A DNA stretch of 64,000 bases, taken from NCBI RefSeq assembly GCF_014117425.1, contig NZ_CP059725.1, forward strand, positions 806,001-870,000. Direction: 5' to 3'. Origin of the DNA: Bartonella sp. HY038. GTDB taxonomy: Bacteria > Pseudomonadota > Alphaproteobacteria > Rhizobiales > Rhizobiaceae. The translations under genes were made by a program, and so were the position numbers. The notes beneath the pieces are model-generated. The model had not been told where the DNA came from and made no database searches. It saw nothing but the letters and a program-made list of their open reading frames with translations. Below are positions 47,991-58,228 of this stretch, in pieces. Within the stretch, counting starts at the first letter, position 1. Every line of letters begins with the position of its first letter.

Positions 47991-48968
47991 GTGAGCCTGC
48001 CCAAAAGTCTTGAACCAAGTCATCAGGATCAAAATTATCTTGATCCAAGCCGGTCCTTTCAGGGACTTATCTTAACGCTCCAAAACTATTGGGCAAAATA
48101 TGGCTGTGCCATTATGCAACCCTATGACATGGAAGTCGGCGCTGGAACATTTCATCCAGCGACAACCTTGCGCTCTTTAGGACCGCGCCCTTGGAAAGCT
48201 GCTTATGTACAGCCATCACGCCGCCCAACCGATGGGCGCTATGGCGAAAATCCCAACCGCTTACAGCATTATTATCAATTTCAGGTTTTGTTAAAGCCAT
48301 CACCACCAGATTTGCAAGAGCTATATCTTGGTTCCCTAAATGCTATTGGTCTTAACACCAATTTGCATGATGTGCGCTTTGCCGAGGATGATTGGGAAAG
48401 CCCAACGCTTGGCGCTTGGGGACTTGGTTGGGAATGCTGGTGCGATGGCATGGAAGTATCGCAATTTACTTACTTTCAGCAAGTATGTGGCGTTGAGTGT
48501 TCGCCGGTTTCAGGCGAGCTCACCTATGGTTTAGAGCGTCTTGCTATGTATCTGCAAGGGGTTGAAAATGTTTATGACCTTAATTTTAATGGTCGTGAAG
48601 GCGATGAGAAAATCACTTATGGTGATGTATTCTTGCAATCGGAAAGAGAGTTTTCAAAGTTTAATTTTGAAATAGCCGATACTGAAATATTGCATCGCCA
48701 TTTTATTGATGCCGAAAAGGAATGCGCGGCTATTCTTGACGCCGGTAAGCCTTTGGAAGAGGGCGGTTTACATCGTTGTGTTTTCCCAGCCTATGATCAA
48801 TGTATCAAAGCCAGCCATATTTTTAATCTCTTACAGGCGCGCGGAGTTATTTCTGTAACCGAGCGACAAAGCTATATTTTGCGTGTACGTGATCTTGCTC
48901 GCCGGTGCGGCGAAGCATTTTTGCAAACCGAAGCTGGTGGCGCCAATTATAATCGTGGAGATCTATAA
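47991..48968 (+). CDS. glyQ: Glycine-tRNA ligase alpha subunit
   Basis: The 325-residue catalytic subunit of tetrameric glycyl-tRNA synthetase shows the conserved [13 protein letters not shown] (about 21), [11 protein letters not shown] (about 47) and [19 protein letters not shown] (about 145) segments. The start chosen is GTG 47991, because AAAAGGGG sits 7 nt upstream; a start at 47931 would add 20 unusual residues. The stop overlaps the glyS start (TAATG), so the two subunits are translated in a coupled way. Confidence 0.94.
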   Translation: MSLPKSLEPSHQDQNYLDPSRSFQGLILTLQNYWAKYGCAIMQPYDMEVGAGTFHPATTLRSLGPRPWKAAYVQPSRRPTDGRYGENPNRLQHYYQFQVLLKPSPPDLQELYLGSLNAIGLNTNLHDVRFAEDDWESPTLGAWGLGWECWCDGMEVSQFTYFQQVCGVECSPVSGELTYGLERLAMYLQGVENVYDLNFNGREGDEKITYGDVFLQSEREFSKFNFEIADTEILHRHFIDAEKECAAILDAGKPLEEGGLHRCVFPAYDQCIKASHIFNLLQARGVISVTERQSYILRVRDLARRCGEAFLQTEAGGANYNRGDL

Positions 48969-51250
48969 TGCCCGACTTATTAATTGAATTATTTTCTGAA
49001 GAAATTCCTGCGCGCATGCAAAAAAAAGCAGCAGCAGATTTGAAAAAAATGGTGACTGACCGTTTGGTTGATGCGGGTCTTACCTATGAAGCCGCGCGTG
49101 AATATTATACGCCGCGCCGCCTTGCTTTGGATTTGCGCGGCCTTACCGCAAAATCACGAGATATTGCTGAAGAGCGTAAAGGTCCATCGGTTAAAGCACC
49201 AGAGGCCGCCATTGCTGGCTTTTTACGTTCCAGCGGTCTTGATGATATTTCACAGGCGGAAATTGTTAATGACCCTAAAAAAGGCGATTTTTATGTTGCC
49301 AAAATCAACAAGCCCGGCCGCAAGGCCGAAGATATTATTGCTGAAATAATGCCTGATATTATTCGCAATTTCCCTTGGCCCAAATCTATGCGTTGGGGTA
49401 ATGGCAATTTGCGTTGGGTGCGGCCTTTACATTCGATTATTTGTTTGTTTGGCCCTGAAATTGGCGAAACAGAAATAGTCGATTTTGAAGTTGATGGTAT
49501 TAAAAGTAGCAACTTTACCTATGGCCACCGTTTCTTAAGTGACGGTGAGCCCATCACTGTGCGCCGCTTTGAAGATTACGTCACCAAGCTTGAAAATGCC
49601 AAGGTTATTCTTGATGCCGAGCGCCGCCGCGAAATTGTTTTGGCAGATGCTCGTAATCTTTGCTTTGCTAAGGGGCTTGAGCTAGTTGAAGATGAGCAAC
49701 TTGCTGATGAGGTTGCAGGTCTTGTTGAGTGGCCAGTTGTTTTGATGAGTGAGTTTGAGCCTGAATTTTTGGCTATTCCGCCAGAGATTGTTCGCCTTAC
49801 TATCCGTACCAATCAAAAATGCTTTGTGACCCGCCCTCGCGGCGAAACGGAAGCTTTGTCTAACCATTTTATTCTTGTGTCCAATATTGAAGCGAGTGAT
49901 AATGGCCAAGAAATCGTTAAGGGCAATGCACGTGTTGTGCGCGCTCGCCTTTCCGATGCGCTTTATTTCTGGCACACGGATCAAGCTGATTTGCCAGATT
50001 TAAATAAGCTTAGTTTATCAGCCAACCGCTTAGGGCTCGACCTTCAAAAGCCGCTAGATCAAAGAATGGCGCGTCTTGACCATTTACATGTGACTTTCCA
50101 TGCAAAACTTGGCACGCAAGGCAACCGTGTTACGCGCATTGCCGCGCTTGCGCAGGAAATAGCACCATTATTGTCGGCTGATCCGCAAACCGCTCGCCGG
50201 GCTGCTTTGCTAGCGAAAGCAGATTTGCAAACCGAAGCCGTGGGCGAATTTCCAGAATTACAAGGCGTTATGGGGCGTAAATATGCAACCTTGCAAGGTG
50301 AGAGCGAAGAAGTTGCCCGCGCTATTGAAGAACATTACAAACCGATTGGTCCAACAGATAGCGTTCCCCACTCGCTTATATCTATTGCGGTAGCGCTTGC
50401 TGACAAAATTGACACGCTTTGCGGTTTTTGGTTCATTGATGAAAAGCCAACAGGCTCAAAAGATCCATATTCATTGCGTCGTGCAGCAATTGGTGTGATC
50501 CGTTTAGTTTTAGCTAAAGAAAAGCAAATCAATCTGTTACCTTTGCTACGCTTTGCTTTTAACTTGCATATGCGCTCCCATATTGAAAATGCTCTTTTTG
50601 CCTATGAAGCCAATTTGCGCAGCGAAAAATCTGGTGAGATTGATGGTAACCAAGACTTTGACAATGCGTTGCGCATGGAAGAAGATCGCATCACCCAAGA
50701 TTTAAATGCCAAAATTGAGCCAATCATTGTTGATCTACATAGCTTCATGCATGAGCGTTTTAAAGTCCATATCAAGGATGAAGGCGCACGTTATGACGCA
50801 ATTGATGCGGTGTTAACTCCACTTGCTGATGACTTATTACAGGTTGCACGCCGTATTGAATCGCTTATCGTCTTTATCAATACTGATGACGGTGGCAATT
50901 TGCTAGCAGGTACTAAGCGTGCTGTTAATATTCTTGAAGCTGAAAAGAAAAAGAATACTCAAATTGCCGATCATGTGGACCCAAGCTTGTTGATTGAGAG
51001 CCAAGAAAAAGCACTTTATCAAGCGGTGCAAAAATGTGAACAAGAGGTTGCCCGCTTCATGAGTGAGAATAACTATGCCATGTCTTTGGCAAGTCTTGCT
51101 CAACTCCGTGCGCCAGTTGATGCGTTCTTTGACGATGTTTTGGTCAATGATGAAAACACTGCCATTCGCGCTAATCGCCTTGCCTTGCTTGAGTGCATTC
51201 AAAAATTAACCGCGCAACTTGCTGATTTTAGCAAATTGGTTATTGCTTAA
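48968..51250 (+). CDS. glyS: Glycine-tRNA ligase beta subunit
   Basis: The 760-residue beta subunit shows the N-terminal [15 protein letters not shown], the [19 protein letters not shown] segment (about 139), an HD-like section with [20 protein letters not shown] (about 415) and a C-terminal anticodon-binding region. It binds tRNA while GlyQ makes the adenylate. It is somewhat longer than the E. coli subunit (689). It overlaps glyQ by one base. Confidence 0.95.
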   Translation: MPDLLIELFSEEIPARMQKKAAADLKKMVTDRLVDAGLTYEAAREYYTPRRLALDLRGLTAKSRDIAEERKGPSVKAPEAAIAGFLRSSGLDDISQAEIVNDPKKGDFYVAKINKPGRKAEDIIAEIMPDIIRNFPWPKSMRWGNGNLRWVRPLHSIICLFGPEIGETEIVDFEVDGIKSSNFTYGHRFLSDGEPITVRRFEDYVTKLENAKVILDAERRREIVLADARNLCFAKGLELVEDEQLADEVAGLVEWPVVLMSEFEPEFLAIPPEIVRLTIRTNQKCFVTRPRGETEALSNHFILVSNIEASDNGQEIVKGNARVVRARLSDALYFWHTDQADLPDLNKLSLSANRLGLDLQKPLDQRMARLDHLHVTFHAKLGTQGNRVTRIAALAQEIAPLLSADPQTARRAALLAKADLQTEAVGEFPELQGVMGRKYATLQGESEEVARAIEEHYKPIGPTDSVPHSLISIAVALADKIDTLCGFWFIDEKPTGSKDPYSLRRAAIGVIRLVLAKEKQINLLPLLRFAFNLHMRSHIENALFAYEANLRSEKSGEIDGNQDFDNALRMEEDRITQDLNAKIEPIIVDLHSFMHERFKVHIKDEGARYDAIDAVLTPLADDLLQVARRIESLIVFINTDDGGNLLAGTKRAVNILEAEKKKNTQIADHVDPSLLIESQEKALYQAVQKCEQEVARFMSENNYAMSLASLAQLRAPVDAFFDDVLVNDENTAIRANRLALLECIQKLTAQLADFSKLVIA

Positions 51251-51401
51251 AAAATGCGCAACGCATGAACTAATAAAATATAAACTGGATTAGTTGTAAA
51301 TTATTAAATCGAGTTTACAATAAAATAGGCCGTTTTGTTGATATTCTAATAATATTGTAATGTAATTAGCCTATCTATTGCATCATATAAAATAAGCTAT
51401 T

Positions 51402-51438
51402 AAAAATCTCTCAAGCTTTAAACTTGAGGGATTTTTTT
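51402..51438 (+). terminator. Terminator hairpin that contains the next gene's ribosome binding site
   Basis: AUCUCUCAAG (51406-51415) pairs with CUUGAGGGAU (51423-51432, one G-U) around a 7-nt loop, and seven Ts follow. The ATG of the next gene comes directly after the T run. GAGGG (51426-51430) in the 3' arm lies 8 nt before that ATG and is its only plausible ribosome binding site. Confidence 0.8.
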
Positions 51439-52509
51439 ATGAAAATTATAAAAAAAATATTTTCTATAATCTTGGTAATTTGTGCTGCCATTTATGGTGC
51501 TGCTTATGGGCAAAAAATAGCTCATGGCGATTACTCATTGCCAACACGCGATGAAATACCATTTTTAAATCAAGGGTTGGATTATGTAACCCAGATTGTC
51601 TCGGCAGATCATTTGTCTTATAAATTATCACCAGTTAGTTTGCGTGATGCTCATAAGAATTATCCTGCAACAACTTATAAAAAAGTGTTTCAACCAGAAG
51701 ATACTGGCACGCCTCCAGCAGATATTTTTAATCTAATTAATTATCCTGCTAAAGATGGTAATCTTGCCGCTTTTCTTAGTCCTGATCCTAAGGATGGTAA
51801 AAAACATCCCGCAGCTATTTGGTTGCATGGTGGCTATGGTGGTATTGGTGATTTTTTCTGGGAAGATATTGAAGCAAGCAATGATCAAAGTGGTAAAGGC
51901 TTGCGCGATGCTGGCATTATTATGATGGTACCATCATTTCGCGGCGAAAATCATAATCCTGGAAAATTTGAAATGTTTATGGGTGAATTGGATGATCTGC
52001 AATCAGCGCTTGATTATTTAAAAAGCCAACCCTATGTCGATACAGATCGTATCTATCTTATCGGCCACAGTACTGGCGGTACAAATACTTTGCTTGGTAG
52101 CGAATATATTGATGGTTTTCGTGCAGCATTCTCATTGGGCGGCATTCCAGACTTGAAACTACGCTTACAATATGGCCGCATCAGTGTTGGCTTGCCATTT
52201 GTTAAAACAGATGAAGCCTTGGCCATTCGCTCGCCGCGTCTGTTTATAAATGATATAAAGTCACCAACTTTTTATTTTGAAGGCAGCGAAGGCTGGTGGG
52301 AAGAATTTGAAGAAGTGGCGCGTTATGCCCAAAACAAACAAATTCCATTCTTCATTAATAAAGTTCCCAATGCTGATCATTTTAATTATCTACAGCCAGC
52401 CGTTGCATTAATTGCACAAAAAATTAATGCTGATACAGGTGAAGTCAGCAATATTTCATTTTCTGAAGCTGAATTAAATGAAATTTCAAAAAATATTGTG
52501 CGGGAATAA
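51439..52509 (+). CDS. Secreted alpha/beta hydrolase (prolyl oligopeptidase-like)
   Basis: The 356-residue protein has an N-terminal signal or anchor helix (about 5-25) and an alpha/beta hydrolase fold. Visible are the oxyanion-loop region WLHGGYGG (about 120), the nucleophile in IGHSTGGTN (about 209) and a late His in NADHFNY (about 318), fitting an S9-type serine peptidase or esterase. Substrate unknown. The start lies right behind a terminator hairpin, which may couple its expression to RNA folding. Confidence 0.85.
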   Translation: MKIIKKIFSIILVICAAIYGAAYGQKIAHGDYSLPTRDEIPFLNQGLDYVTQIVSADHLSYKLSPVSLRDAHKNYPATTYKKVFQPEDTGTPPADIFNLINYPAKDGNLAAFLSPDPKDGKKHPAAIWLHGGYGGIGDFFWEDIEASNDQSGKGLRDAGIIMMVPSFRGENHNPGKFEMFMGELDDLQSALDYLKSQPYVDTDRIYLIGHSTGGTNTLLGSEYIDGFRAAFSLGGIPDLKLRLQYGRISVGLPFVKTDEALAIRSPRLFINDIKSPTFYFEGSEGWWEEFEEVARYAQNKQIPFFINKVPNADHFNYLQPAVALIAQKINADTGEVSNISFSEAELNEISKNIVRE

Positions 52510-52522
52510 ATAGACCTATTAT

Positions 52523-52563
52523 GAAAAAACGCGCCGAATGGATTTTTCCATTGGCGCGTTTTT
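52523..52563 (+). terminator. Rho-independent terminator
   Basis: AACGCGCC-AATGGA pairs with TCCATT-GGCGCGTT around a short T-rich loop (one bulged G), with A and T runs outside. It may serve both the hydrolase gene and the convergent copper-protein gene. Confidence 0.88.
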
Positions 52564-52587
52564 ACAAGGTGATAAAAGCAAAAATTA

Positions 52588-53142
52588 TTAATGCTTGTTA
52601 TCGTGAGCTTGTTCAGTCTGATCGTTATTTGGGGTAGGGTGATCGTGGTTCATGCTTTTCGTGTCCATTGCTTCCACTTTAAAATCGACTTCCACTTCAC
52701 CAGCTTTTTCAAAATAGAGTTTGCCTTTAAATTTTTCGCCTTCTTTCAAACCATTTTTTAAATCCATGAACATGATATGATAGCTGCCAGGCTTAAACTC
52801 AATATCGCCGCCAATTGGGATATCAATTCCATCAGTTAAATGGCGCATTTTCATAACGCCATCTACCATAGCCATTTCATGAATTTGCACATCATCAGAT
52901 AGGTCTGCGGTTACTTTAACTAGCTTATCTGCAACATCACCCTTATTGATAATTTTAAAATAACCACCTGCAACCTTGGCCGTTGGTACTGTAGCGCGTG
53001 ACCATGGATGGATTATTTCAAGATTACCAGCTTTGTATTCATGTGCTTGCGCCGATACAATTGTAAAAAGGCCTAAAATAATTGCAGCAATGCTACTAAA
53101 TAGCGTGGTTTTGTTGGCGCTAGCCTTACATAAAAATGTCAT
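52588..53142 (-). CDS. PCu(A)C-type periplasmic copper chaperone
   Basis: The 184-residue protein starts at ATG 53142, because GGAG sits 6 nt upstream; the ATG at 53154 overlaps that site. It has a signal peptide ending AQAH and the PCu(A)C copper pattern: HPWSRATV, then IHEMAMVDGVMKM and GSYHIMFM with the paired His and Met ligands. The tail is His- and Asp-rich. The family delivers Cu(I) to cytochrome oxidase. It is followed upstream by a DUF2946-type gene, a usual partner. Confidence 0.9.
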   Translation of the reverse strand: MTFLCKASANKTTLFSSIAAIILGLFTIVSAQAHEYKAGNLEIIHPWSRATVPTAKVAGGYFKIINKGDVADKLVKVTADLSDDVQIHEMAMVDGVMKMRHLTDGIDIPIGGDIEFKPGSYHIMFMDLKNGLKEGEKFKGKLYFEKAGEVEVDFKVEAMDTKSMNHDHPTPNNDQTEQAHDNKH

Positions 53143-53170
53143 TATATTCTCCATAAATAGTTTATTTAAT

Positions 53171-53572
53171 TTAAGTGCTTATATTTATGAAGACGGGCGG
53201 TGCACGGGCTTGATTGCTGGCATAATGTATTTCTACGCTATTTGCTGTAATAGGCAGCCATGTAATGAGATGGCCATCAATGTTGTCATGGGCGCAACTG
53301 CCTTTGACAGTTTGATAGCTTAGGCAAAATGCACATAAAAAGCAGCCCTGCAAACAATGATCAGATTGACTTTGCTGTTTATGACTTTGTGGCGAATGAA
53401 TATGCGTTGCTGTATTTTTGTCTATATCTTGGCTGCAAATGCTGGTTGCCAAAAACTCTAGGCGATCAAGTTGGCTTCTATGACCAAGTGCTCCGTAGGC
53501 CATAAAAATAGCTTGCAATAAAACCGACAGCACTAGCACCATAGATAGCAAAAAATGGTGCTGCTGTTTCAT
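53171..53572 (-). CDS. DUF2946-type membrane-anchored protein
   Basis: The 133-residue product starts at ATG 53572 (MKQQHHFLLSM); the longer frame to 53650 would put 26 polar residues before the hydrophobic stretch. It has one N-terminal helix, a His/Cys-rich middle (IHSPQSHKQQSQSDHC then CFLCAFC) and ends RAPPVFI, as DUF2946 proteins do. Such genes often accompany PCu(A)C genes and the His/Cys motif suggests metal binding. Function is inferred. Confidence 0.75.
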   Translation of the reverse strand: MKQQHHFLLSMVLVLSVLLQAIFMAYGALGHRSQLDRLEFLATSICSQDIDKNTATHIHSPQSHKQQSQSDHCLQGCFLCAFCLSYQTVKGSCAHDNIDGHLITWLPITANSVEIHYASNQARAPPVFINIST

Positions 53573-53739
53573 ATTAAATCTCGGCTTTGGTGTGCTGTTA
53601 ATAGGCAGCCTTTTATTCCTTGCCAGCTTTTGCCATAATAAAAATGGCAAGTCTTAAAATTCAACTTAAATCAAGCTTGTCAGCCCTATCTCTCTTTAAG
53701 CGAAATAAACACACTTAAGCAATGCGACAAAAAAACACG

Positions 53740-54588
53740 CTATAGGGTGAGGATATTTTGATCAATGAGGCGCACTGATCCGAAACGAACGGTTAGCAAC
53801 AAAACAGCTGCACCAGTCACATTCCCTTCAACATCACTTAACGATTCGCAATCGCGTAAATCAATCGCTTCAATGATACCACGTGGTTCCCTTTCCAATA
53901 TATCACGGGTTATTTCTTTAAGCTTTTGGGCACTACGCTCGCCATTTTTAAAGGCCATATCAGCCGCTTGCCAAGATTGTGGGATGATAGCTGCGGCAAT
54001 ACGGTCTTCTGGGGTTAATAATGTATTGCGTGACGAACTTGCCACCATATCGCTATCACGCAAGGTAGGAACGCCGATAATTTTAACTGGAAAAGCAAGA
54101 TCTCGCACCATGCGTTTGATGATGGTGATTTGTTGATAATCCTTTTCACCAAAATAAGCATAATCGGGTTGGATAATGTTAAATAATTTAGCAACTACAG
54201 TGGTTACACCGCGAAAATGCAAAGGGCGCAAAGCTCCCATAAGCATATCAGATAATCCTTCCACCTCCACATGGCTGCAATTGCCACTTGGCCACATTTC
54301 CTCAACACTTGGTGCAAAGCAATAATCAACGCCTTCTGCCTCGAGTAAAGTTGCGTCCTTGGCCAAATCACGAGGATAGGCATCAAAATCTTCTTCCGGC
54401 CCAAACTGTTTGGGATTAACAAAAATTGACACAACAGTTTTATCGCATTGTGCGAGCGATTGCCGCGCAAGGGTTAGGTGGCCAATATGCAGTGCACCCA
54501 TTGTTGGCACTAAGCCGATAGTTTGAAATGCATTGCGATTTTGTTGTAAGATTTCGCGTAATTGCATGATTGTTGTAATAATTTGCAT
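53740..54588 (-). CDS. panC: Pantothenate synthetase
   Basis: The 282-residue enzyme joins pantoate and beta-alanine with ATP. Motifs are VPTMGALHIGHLTL (about 28, with the HIGH adenylation motif), SIFVNPKQFGPEEDFDAYPRD (about 57, in part), YFGEKDYQQ (about 151) and VASSSRNTLL (about 187). panB is not adjacent in the window. It lies about 85 bp past recO on the same strand. Confidence 0.95.
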   Translation of the reverse strand: MQIITTIMQLREILQQNRNAFQTIGLVPTMGALHIGHLTLARQSLAQCDKTVVSIFVNPKQFGPEEDFDAYPRDLAKDATLLEAEGVDYCFAPSVEEMWPSGNCSHVEVEGLSDMLMGALRPLHFRGVTTVVAKLFNIIQPDYAYFGEKDYQQITIIKRMVRDLAFPVKIIGVPTLRDSDMVASSSRNTLLTPEDRIAAAIIPQSWQAADMAFKNGERSAQKLKEITRDILEREPRGIIEAIDLRDCESLSDVEGNVTGAAVLLLTVRFGSVRLIDQNILTL

Positions 54589-54673
54589 ATTTGTACTTTG
54601 TTCTAGAAATTAAAATTATGGCGCATTTAGTACTGTATTCATCAGTTAAATGCGTTCAAGCCTTGGTAATACT

Positions 54674-55405
54674 TTATTTTTCGAAAAAACGGTGCAAATG
54701 GGTTTGGAATTTTTCGCGCACAATTGGCGGTGCTATGCTGCGTGGTTCCCAAACATGACGGGTTAAAAAAAAGCCAGTTAAAGCAAAACCACTTTTGAAA
54801 TCGGCTAATTGTGAAGGACGCTTTTGCAAGGAGCATAAAAAATCTGGTAAAAGCAGCAGTTTATCATGCCATGGTAAGCCTGCCTCGCGGCAAACAGCGC
54901 GCGCAGATTTGGGGGATACATAAATGAGATCTTCTTTTTGTCCGGTAGCTGCACAGGATAAAAGATCAAGCCCGAAGCCAACGTCTTCAAGTAAGCGCAA
55001 CTCAAAACGCAATAATATTTCAGCGAGCATTAAGGGATCATCAGCATAGGATAATAGAAGTTGCAAGGCTTCATAAAGACCGGCATGGGGATCGCGTTCG
55101 GGCAAAAGCCGTAAATGTGAAGACACAGTTTGTAAGCCATAAAGGGCAAGCGGCAAATCAATTAAACGAGCAGCGGAAAAATCCAATGTTTCTATCCGAA
55201 AACTACCCATATGCTCATTAAGGCGCGCCCACCATTGCACGCGTACTTTATTGCCCGGTTGTAGCATTGGCTGCATACGTTTGGAGCGGCCGCCTTTAAC
55301 CACACCCAAATGGCGACCATGATGCGGTGTCATGACTTCAACAATGGCGCTGGTTTCACCATGTTGACGCAAGCCCAAAATAATTGCTTCGTCATGCCAT
55401 TCCAT
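54674..55405 (-). CDS. recO: DNA repair protein RecO
   Basis: The 243-residue protein has the N-terminal OB-fold (MEWHDEAIILGLRQHGETSAIVEV) with a run of basic residues (KGGRSKRMQ, about 37) and a helical C-terminal domain with FELRLLEDVGFGLDL and SCAATG. RecO loads RecA with RecR at gaps. It follows era after 161 bp holding a terminator, so it may have its own promoter. Confidence 0.92.
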   Translation of the reverse strand: MEWHDEAIILGLRQHGETSAIVEVMTPHHGRHLGVVKGGRSKRMQPMLQPGNKVRVQWWARLNEHMGSFRIETLDFSAARLIDLPLALYGLQTVSSHLRLLPERDPHAGLYEALQLLLSYADDPLMLAEILLRFELRLLEDVGFGLDLLSCAATGQKEDLIYVSPKSARAVCREAGLPWHDKLLLLPDFLCSLQKRPSQLADFKSGFALTGFFLTRHVWEPRSIAPPIVREKFQTHLHRFFEK

Positions 55406-55483
55406 TGGTCATTTAACTTTCGTCATTGCGACTTTGATCTTGCTAATCTTGAAGCTTTTAAAAAATATCAAGCTAGATTTTAT

Positions 55484-55512
55484 ATAAAAAAGGCGTAATT
55501 AACATCACGCCC
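55484..55512 (-). terminator. Rho-independent terminator of era
   Basis: On the minus strand GGCGT and ACGCC pair around a 10-nt loop, followed by seven Ts. It lies 55 bp past the era stop and separates recO from the era operon. Confidence 0.65.
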
Positions 55513-55566
55513 CTTTATTCCAATATATAAAGATTTGAAAATGATTTTCCAACTAACGAGCCTTTA

Positions 55567-56478
55567 TTATTTTGAAAAATCAAGACCCATTTCGCGGTAA
55601 CGTTCAGGATCATCACCCCAATTTTCACGCACCTTAACAAAAAGGAAAAGATGGACATTTTGTTCTAAAATTTGTCCAATTTCCTTGCGTGCCGACTGGC
55701 CGATGGATTTGATGGTTTCCCCCTTTGCGCCAAGCACAATTTTCTTTTGGCTTTCACGCTCAACAAAGATAACCTGCTCGATTTTTACCGAGCCGTCCTT
55801 GCGCTCTTCCCAGCGTTCAGTTTCAACGGTGGAAGAATAAGGGATCTCGTCATGTAGGCGCAAATATAGCTTTTCGCGGGTAATTTCAGCCGCAAGTTGA
55901 CGCATTGGCATATCTGAAATTTGATCTTCAGGATAATACCAAGGACCCTCGGGCAAAGATTCTGCTAAATAATTCAAAATATCCTTACAGCCATAGCCTT
56001 TAAGCGCTGAAATCATGAAAGTACGTTCAAATTTTACCCGTTCATTAATTTGTGCGGTTAGCTCCAACAATCTTGGCGGCGGTACACAATCAACTTTATT
56101 GAGAATTAGAATTTTTGGGCGATGAAAATTTACAAGACTATCAATTAAAGCTTCATTGTTTTCATTAAGACCCGCTTGCGCGTCAATTAAAACAAAGGTC
56201 ATGTCAGCGTCTTTGGCGCCGCCCCAAGCGGTGGTTACCATTGCACGATCTAAGCGTTTTTTGGGTTTAAAAATACCTGGCGTATCAATAAAAACAATTT
56301 GTGCATTATTATGGATAACAATGCCGCGCACCATAGCACGGGTTGTTTGCACCTTATGGGTAACAATTGAAACCTTTGTTCCGACAAGCTGGTTTAAAAG
56401 TGTCGATTTTCCTGCATTTGGCGCACCAACTAAGGCGATAAACCCCGAACGTGTCACGCCCTTATCCATATTATCCAT
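55567..56478 (-). CDS. era: GTPase Era
   Basis: The 303-residue GTPase matures 16S rRNA and helps 30S assembly. G motifs are GAPNAGKST (about 18), DTPG (about 61) and NKVD (about 124). The C-terminal KH domain has the GAKGETIKSIGQSARKEI segment (about 243, in part). It lies 8 bp after the rnc reading frame, and the rnc-era pairing is nearly universal in proteobacteria. Confidence 0.96.
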   Translation of the reverse strand: MDNMDKGVTRSGFIALVGAPNAGKSTLLNQLVGTKVSIVTHKVQTTRAMVRGIVIHNNAQIVFIDTPGIFKPKKRLDRAMVTTAWGGAKDADMTFVLIDAQAGLNENNEALIDSLVNFHRPKILILNKVDCVPPPRLLELTAQINERVKFERTFMISALKGYGCKDILNYLAESLPEGPWYYPEDQISDMPMRQLAAEITREKLYLRLHDEIPYSSTVETERWEERKDGSVKIEQVIFVERESQKKIVLGAKGETIKSIGQSARKEIGQILEQNVHLFLFVKVRENWGDDPERYREMGLDFSK

Positions 56479-56486
56479 TTTTTACT

Positions 56487-57186
56487 CTATTCTTCATCGT
56501 TTTTATTGGTCCACACGCCTTCACGGCATAATAAGCTTTCAGCTGCTGCTCGTTCCGCTAATCGTTTCGAGCCACCCTTGCCACTTGCTGGTGCAAAGCC
56601 TGATATACGTACTTCTACCTCAAATATAGGATCGTGGTCAGGCCCTTTACGCTTTAATACACGGTAAAGGGGTTGCGCACCATTTTGTTGGTGCGCCCAT
56701 TCTTGCAATTCGGTTTTGGCATCGCGTCTTTGCGTTTCGCTTTGGCGCATGCGCTCACCCCAATAACGGTCAACGAAAATCCGTACGCTGTCAAGACCAC
56801 CATCAAGATAAATACTTGCAATCAAAGCTTCTACCACATCGGCATACATATTGGTAAGGCGGCGGCCCTCAAGCACTTTCATCTCTGCCCCCATATGGAT
56901 AATATCGGGTAGGTTAAGCTCAAAGGCAATTTCACAGCAGGTTTCGGCGTTAACCAGCGAGTTTAACCGCACTGACAATTCTCCCTCAACTGCTTTGGGA
57001 AAAGTTTGACAGAGCATTTCTGCAATAACAAGTCCTAAAACGCGATCGCCCAAAAACTCTAAGCTCGTAATTGCCAATTTCACTGCTTTGTACACTGGAA
57101 TGGGTGAGCGCCTTGGTTAAGCGCTCCATATCAGTAAATTTATGTCCAGTAGCTGCCTCTAGGGCAGCAATTTCTTTTTTATTCAT
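56487..57186 (-). pseudogene. rnc: Ribonuclease III with a frameshift
   Basis: All parts of RNase III are present but in two frames. Frame one (from ATG 57186) gives MNKKEIAALEAATGHKF up to SSVQSSEIGNYE. Frame two continues with LEFLGDRVLGLVIAEML, the second catalytic block YADVVEALIASIYLDGG and the dsRNA-binding domain. At the junction the minus strand has GAGCTTAGAG where family members read GAG-CGN-TTA-GAG, so two bases are missing at 57061-57066. As it stands, translation ends after about 66 residues. It may be a true mutation or an assembly error. The neighbours lepB and era are intact. Confidence 0.88.
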
Positions 57187-57207
57187 TTTGGTTATCCGAA
57201 AATGCAC

Positions 57208-58047
57208 CTATTTTTGACCCGTAGGCACATTCTTTATTGTTTGAACAAAGCTAAACATTCGGCTCCAGCGCACATCAAATGGCCAATTCCAAATTTGCCA
57301 TGCTGATGCACCATTACCAATAGAGAAGAAGATAATATTTGCCCGCCCTACAAGATTTTCATATGGCACTTGTCCTACTGAAAAGCGGCTATCTTCTGAG
57401 TTATTACGATTATCACCCATCATAAAATAATGTCCAGGTTGGATGGTAAATACTCTATCCGTATCGCGCCAATAAGGAGAGCCCAGATCAAACGTATTAT
57501 ATTGAACACCATTGTCCATTTTCTCGCGATAAACGCTTACTGGTAGATCCGAGTTAGGGTCGTATAAATGACTTTCTTTAAAAGCCGTGTTAGGCATATC
57601 ACCAATCACATCAACATCGGTTGTTTCACCAATTTTTGTGCGCTCGACTGGTTTTCCATTGATAATTAGTTGGCCATTTAACACTTGAATGCGGTCGCCG
57701 GGTAAACCAACAACGCGCTTGATATAATCATATGATGTATTGCTAGGAAGACGAAATACCAATACGTCACCGCGCTTTGGTTCACTACCCCAAATACGCC
57801 CAGAAAAAAGATTGGGGGAAAATGGCAGTGAATATTTGGAATATCCATAGGAATATTTAGAAACAAAGAGATAGTCCCCAACAAGCAGCGTTGGGCGCAT
57901 GGAGCCAGATGGAATGGTAAATGGTTGAAACAAGAATGTTCTGATGACAAGAGCTATTAGAACAGCTTGCACCACAATACTTAAAATTTCAAAAAAGCCG
58001 CCAGATGCTTTTTTATCTGGATTTACCGGCACTTGTTTTTGCGTCAT
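57208..58047 (-). CDS. lepB: Signal peptidase I
   Basis: The 279-residue membrane peptidase removes signal peptides. One N-terminal helix (about 18-40) anchors it. Motifs are PSGSMRPTL with the catalytic Ser (about 48), RGDVLVFRLP and YIKRVVGLPGDRI with the catalytic Lys (about 109), and MMGDNRNNSEDSRF (about 220). The gene ends one base before the first possible rnc start, in the order acpS-lepB-rnc-era. Confidence 0.95.
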   Translation of the reverse strand: MTQKQVPVNPDKKASGGFFEILSIVVQAVLIALVIRTFLFQPFTIPSGSMRPTLLVGDYLFVSKYSYGYSKYSLPFSPNLFSGRIWGSEPKRGDVLVFRLPSNTSYDYIKRVVGLPGDRIQVLNGQLIINGKPVERTKIGETTDVDVIGDMPNTAFKESHLYDPNSDLPVSVYREKMDNGVQYNTFDLGSPYWRDTDRVFTIQPGHYFMMGDNRNNSEDSRFSVGQVPYENLVGRANIIFFSIGNGASAWQIWNWPFDVRWSRMFSFVQTIKNVPTGQK

Positions 58048-58228
58048 ATCTCGCCTATCCGCTCTTGTTTATACCAATAAAGCATTTCATATACCTTGAA
58101 AAAGTCGAATGCTTAGCTGTCAATCACACATGATTTTTAATAAAATAATTTTATTTTCAACTAATGTTATTTTTGTTGGTTTAGCATGTAATGCAGAGTA
58201 AATTAAGTTAAAAAAGTTATAAATTTTT

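Noticed and set aside
49682..49984. 100-codon open frame antisense to glyS
   Set aside because: Shadow frame inside an essential, fully conserved gene.
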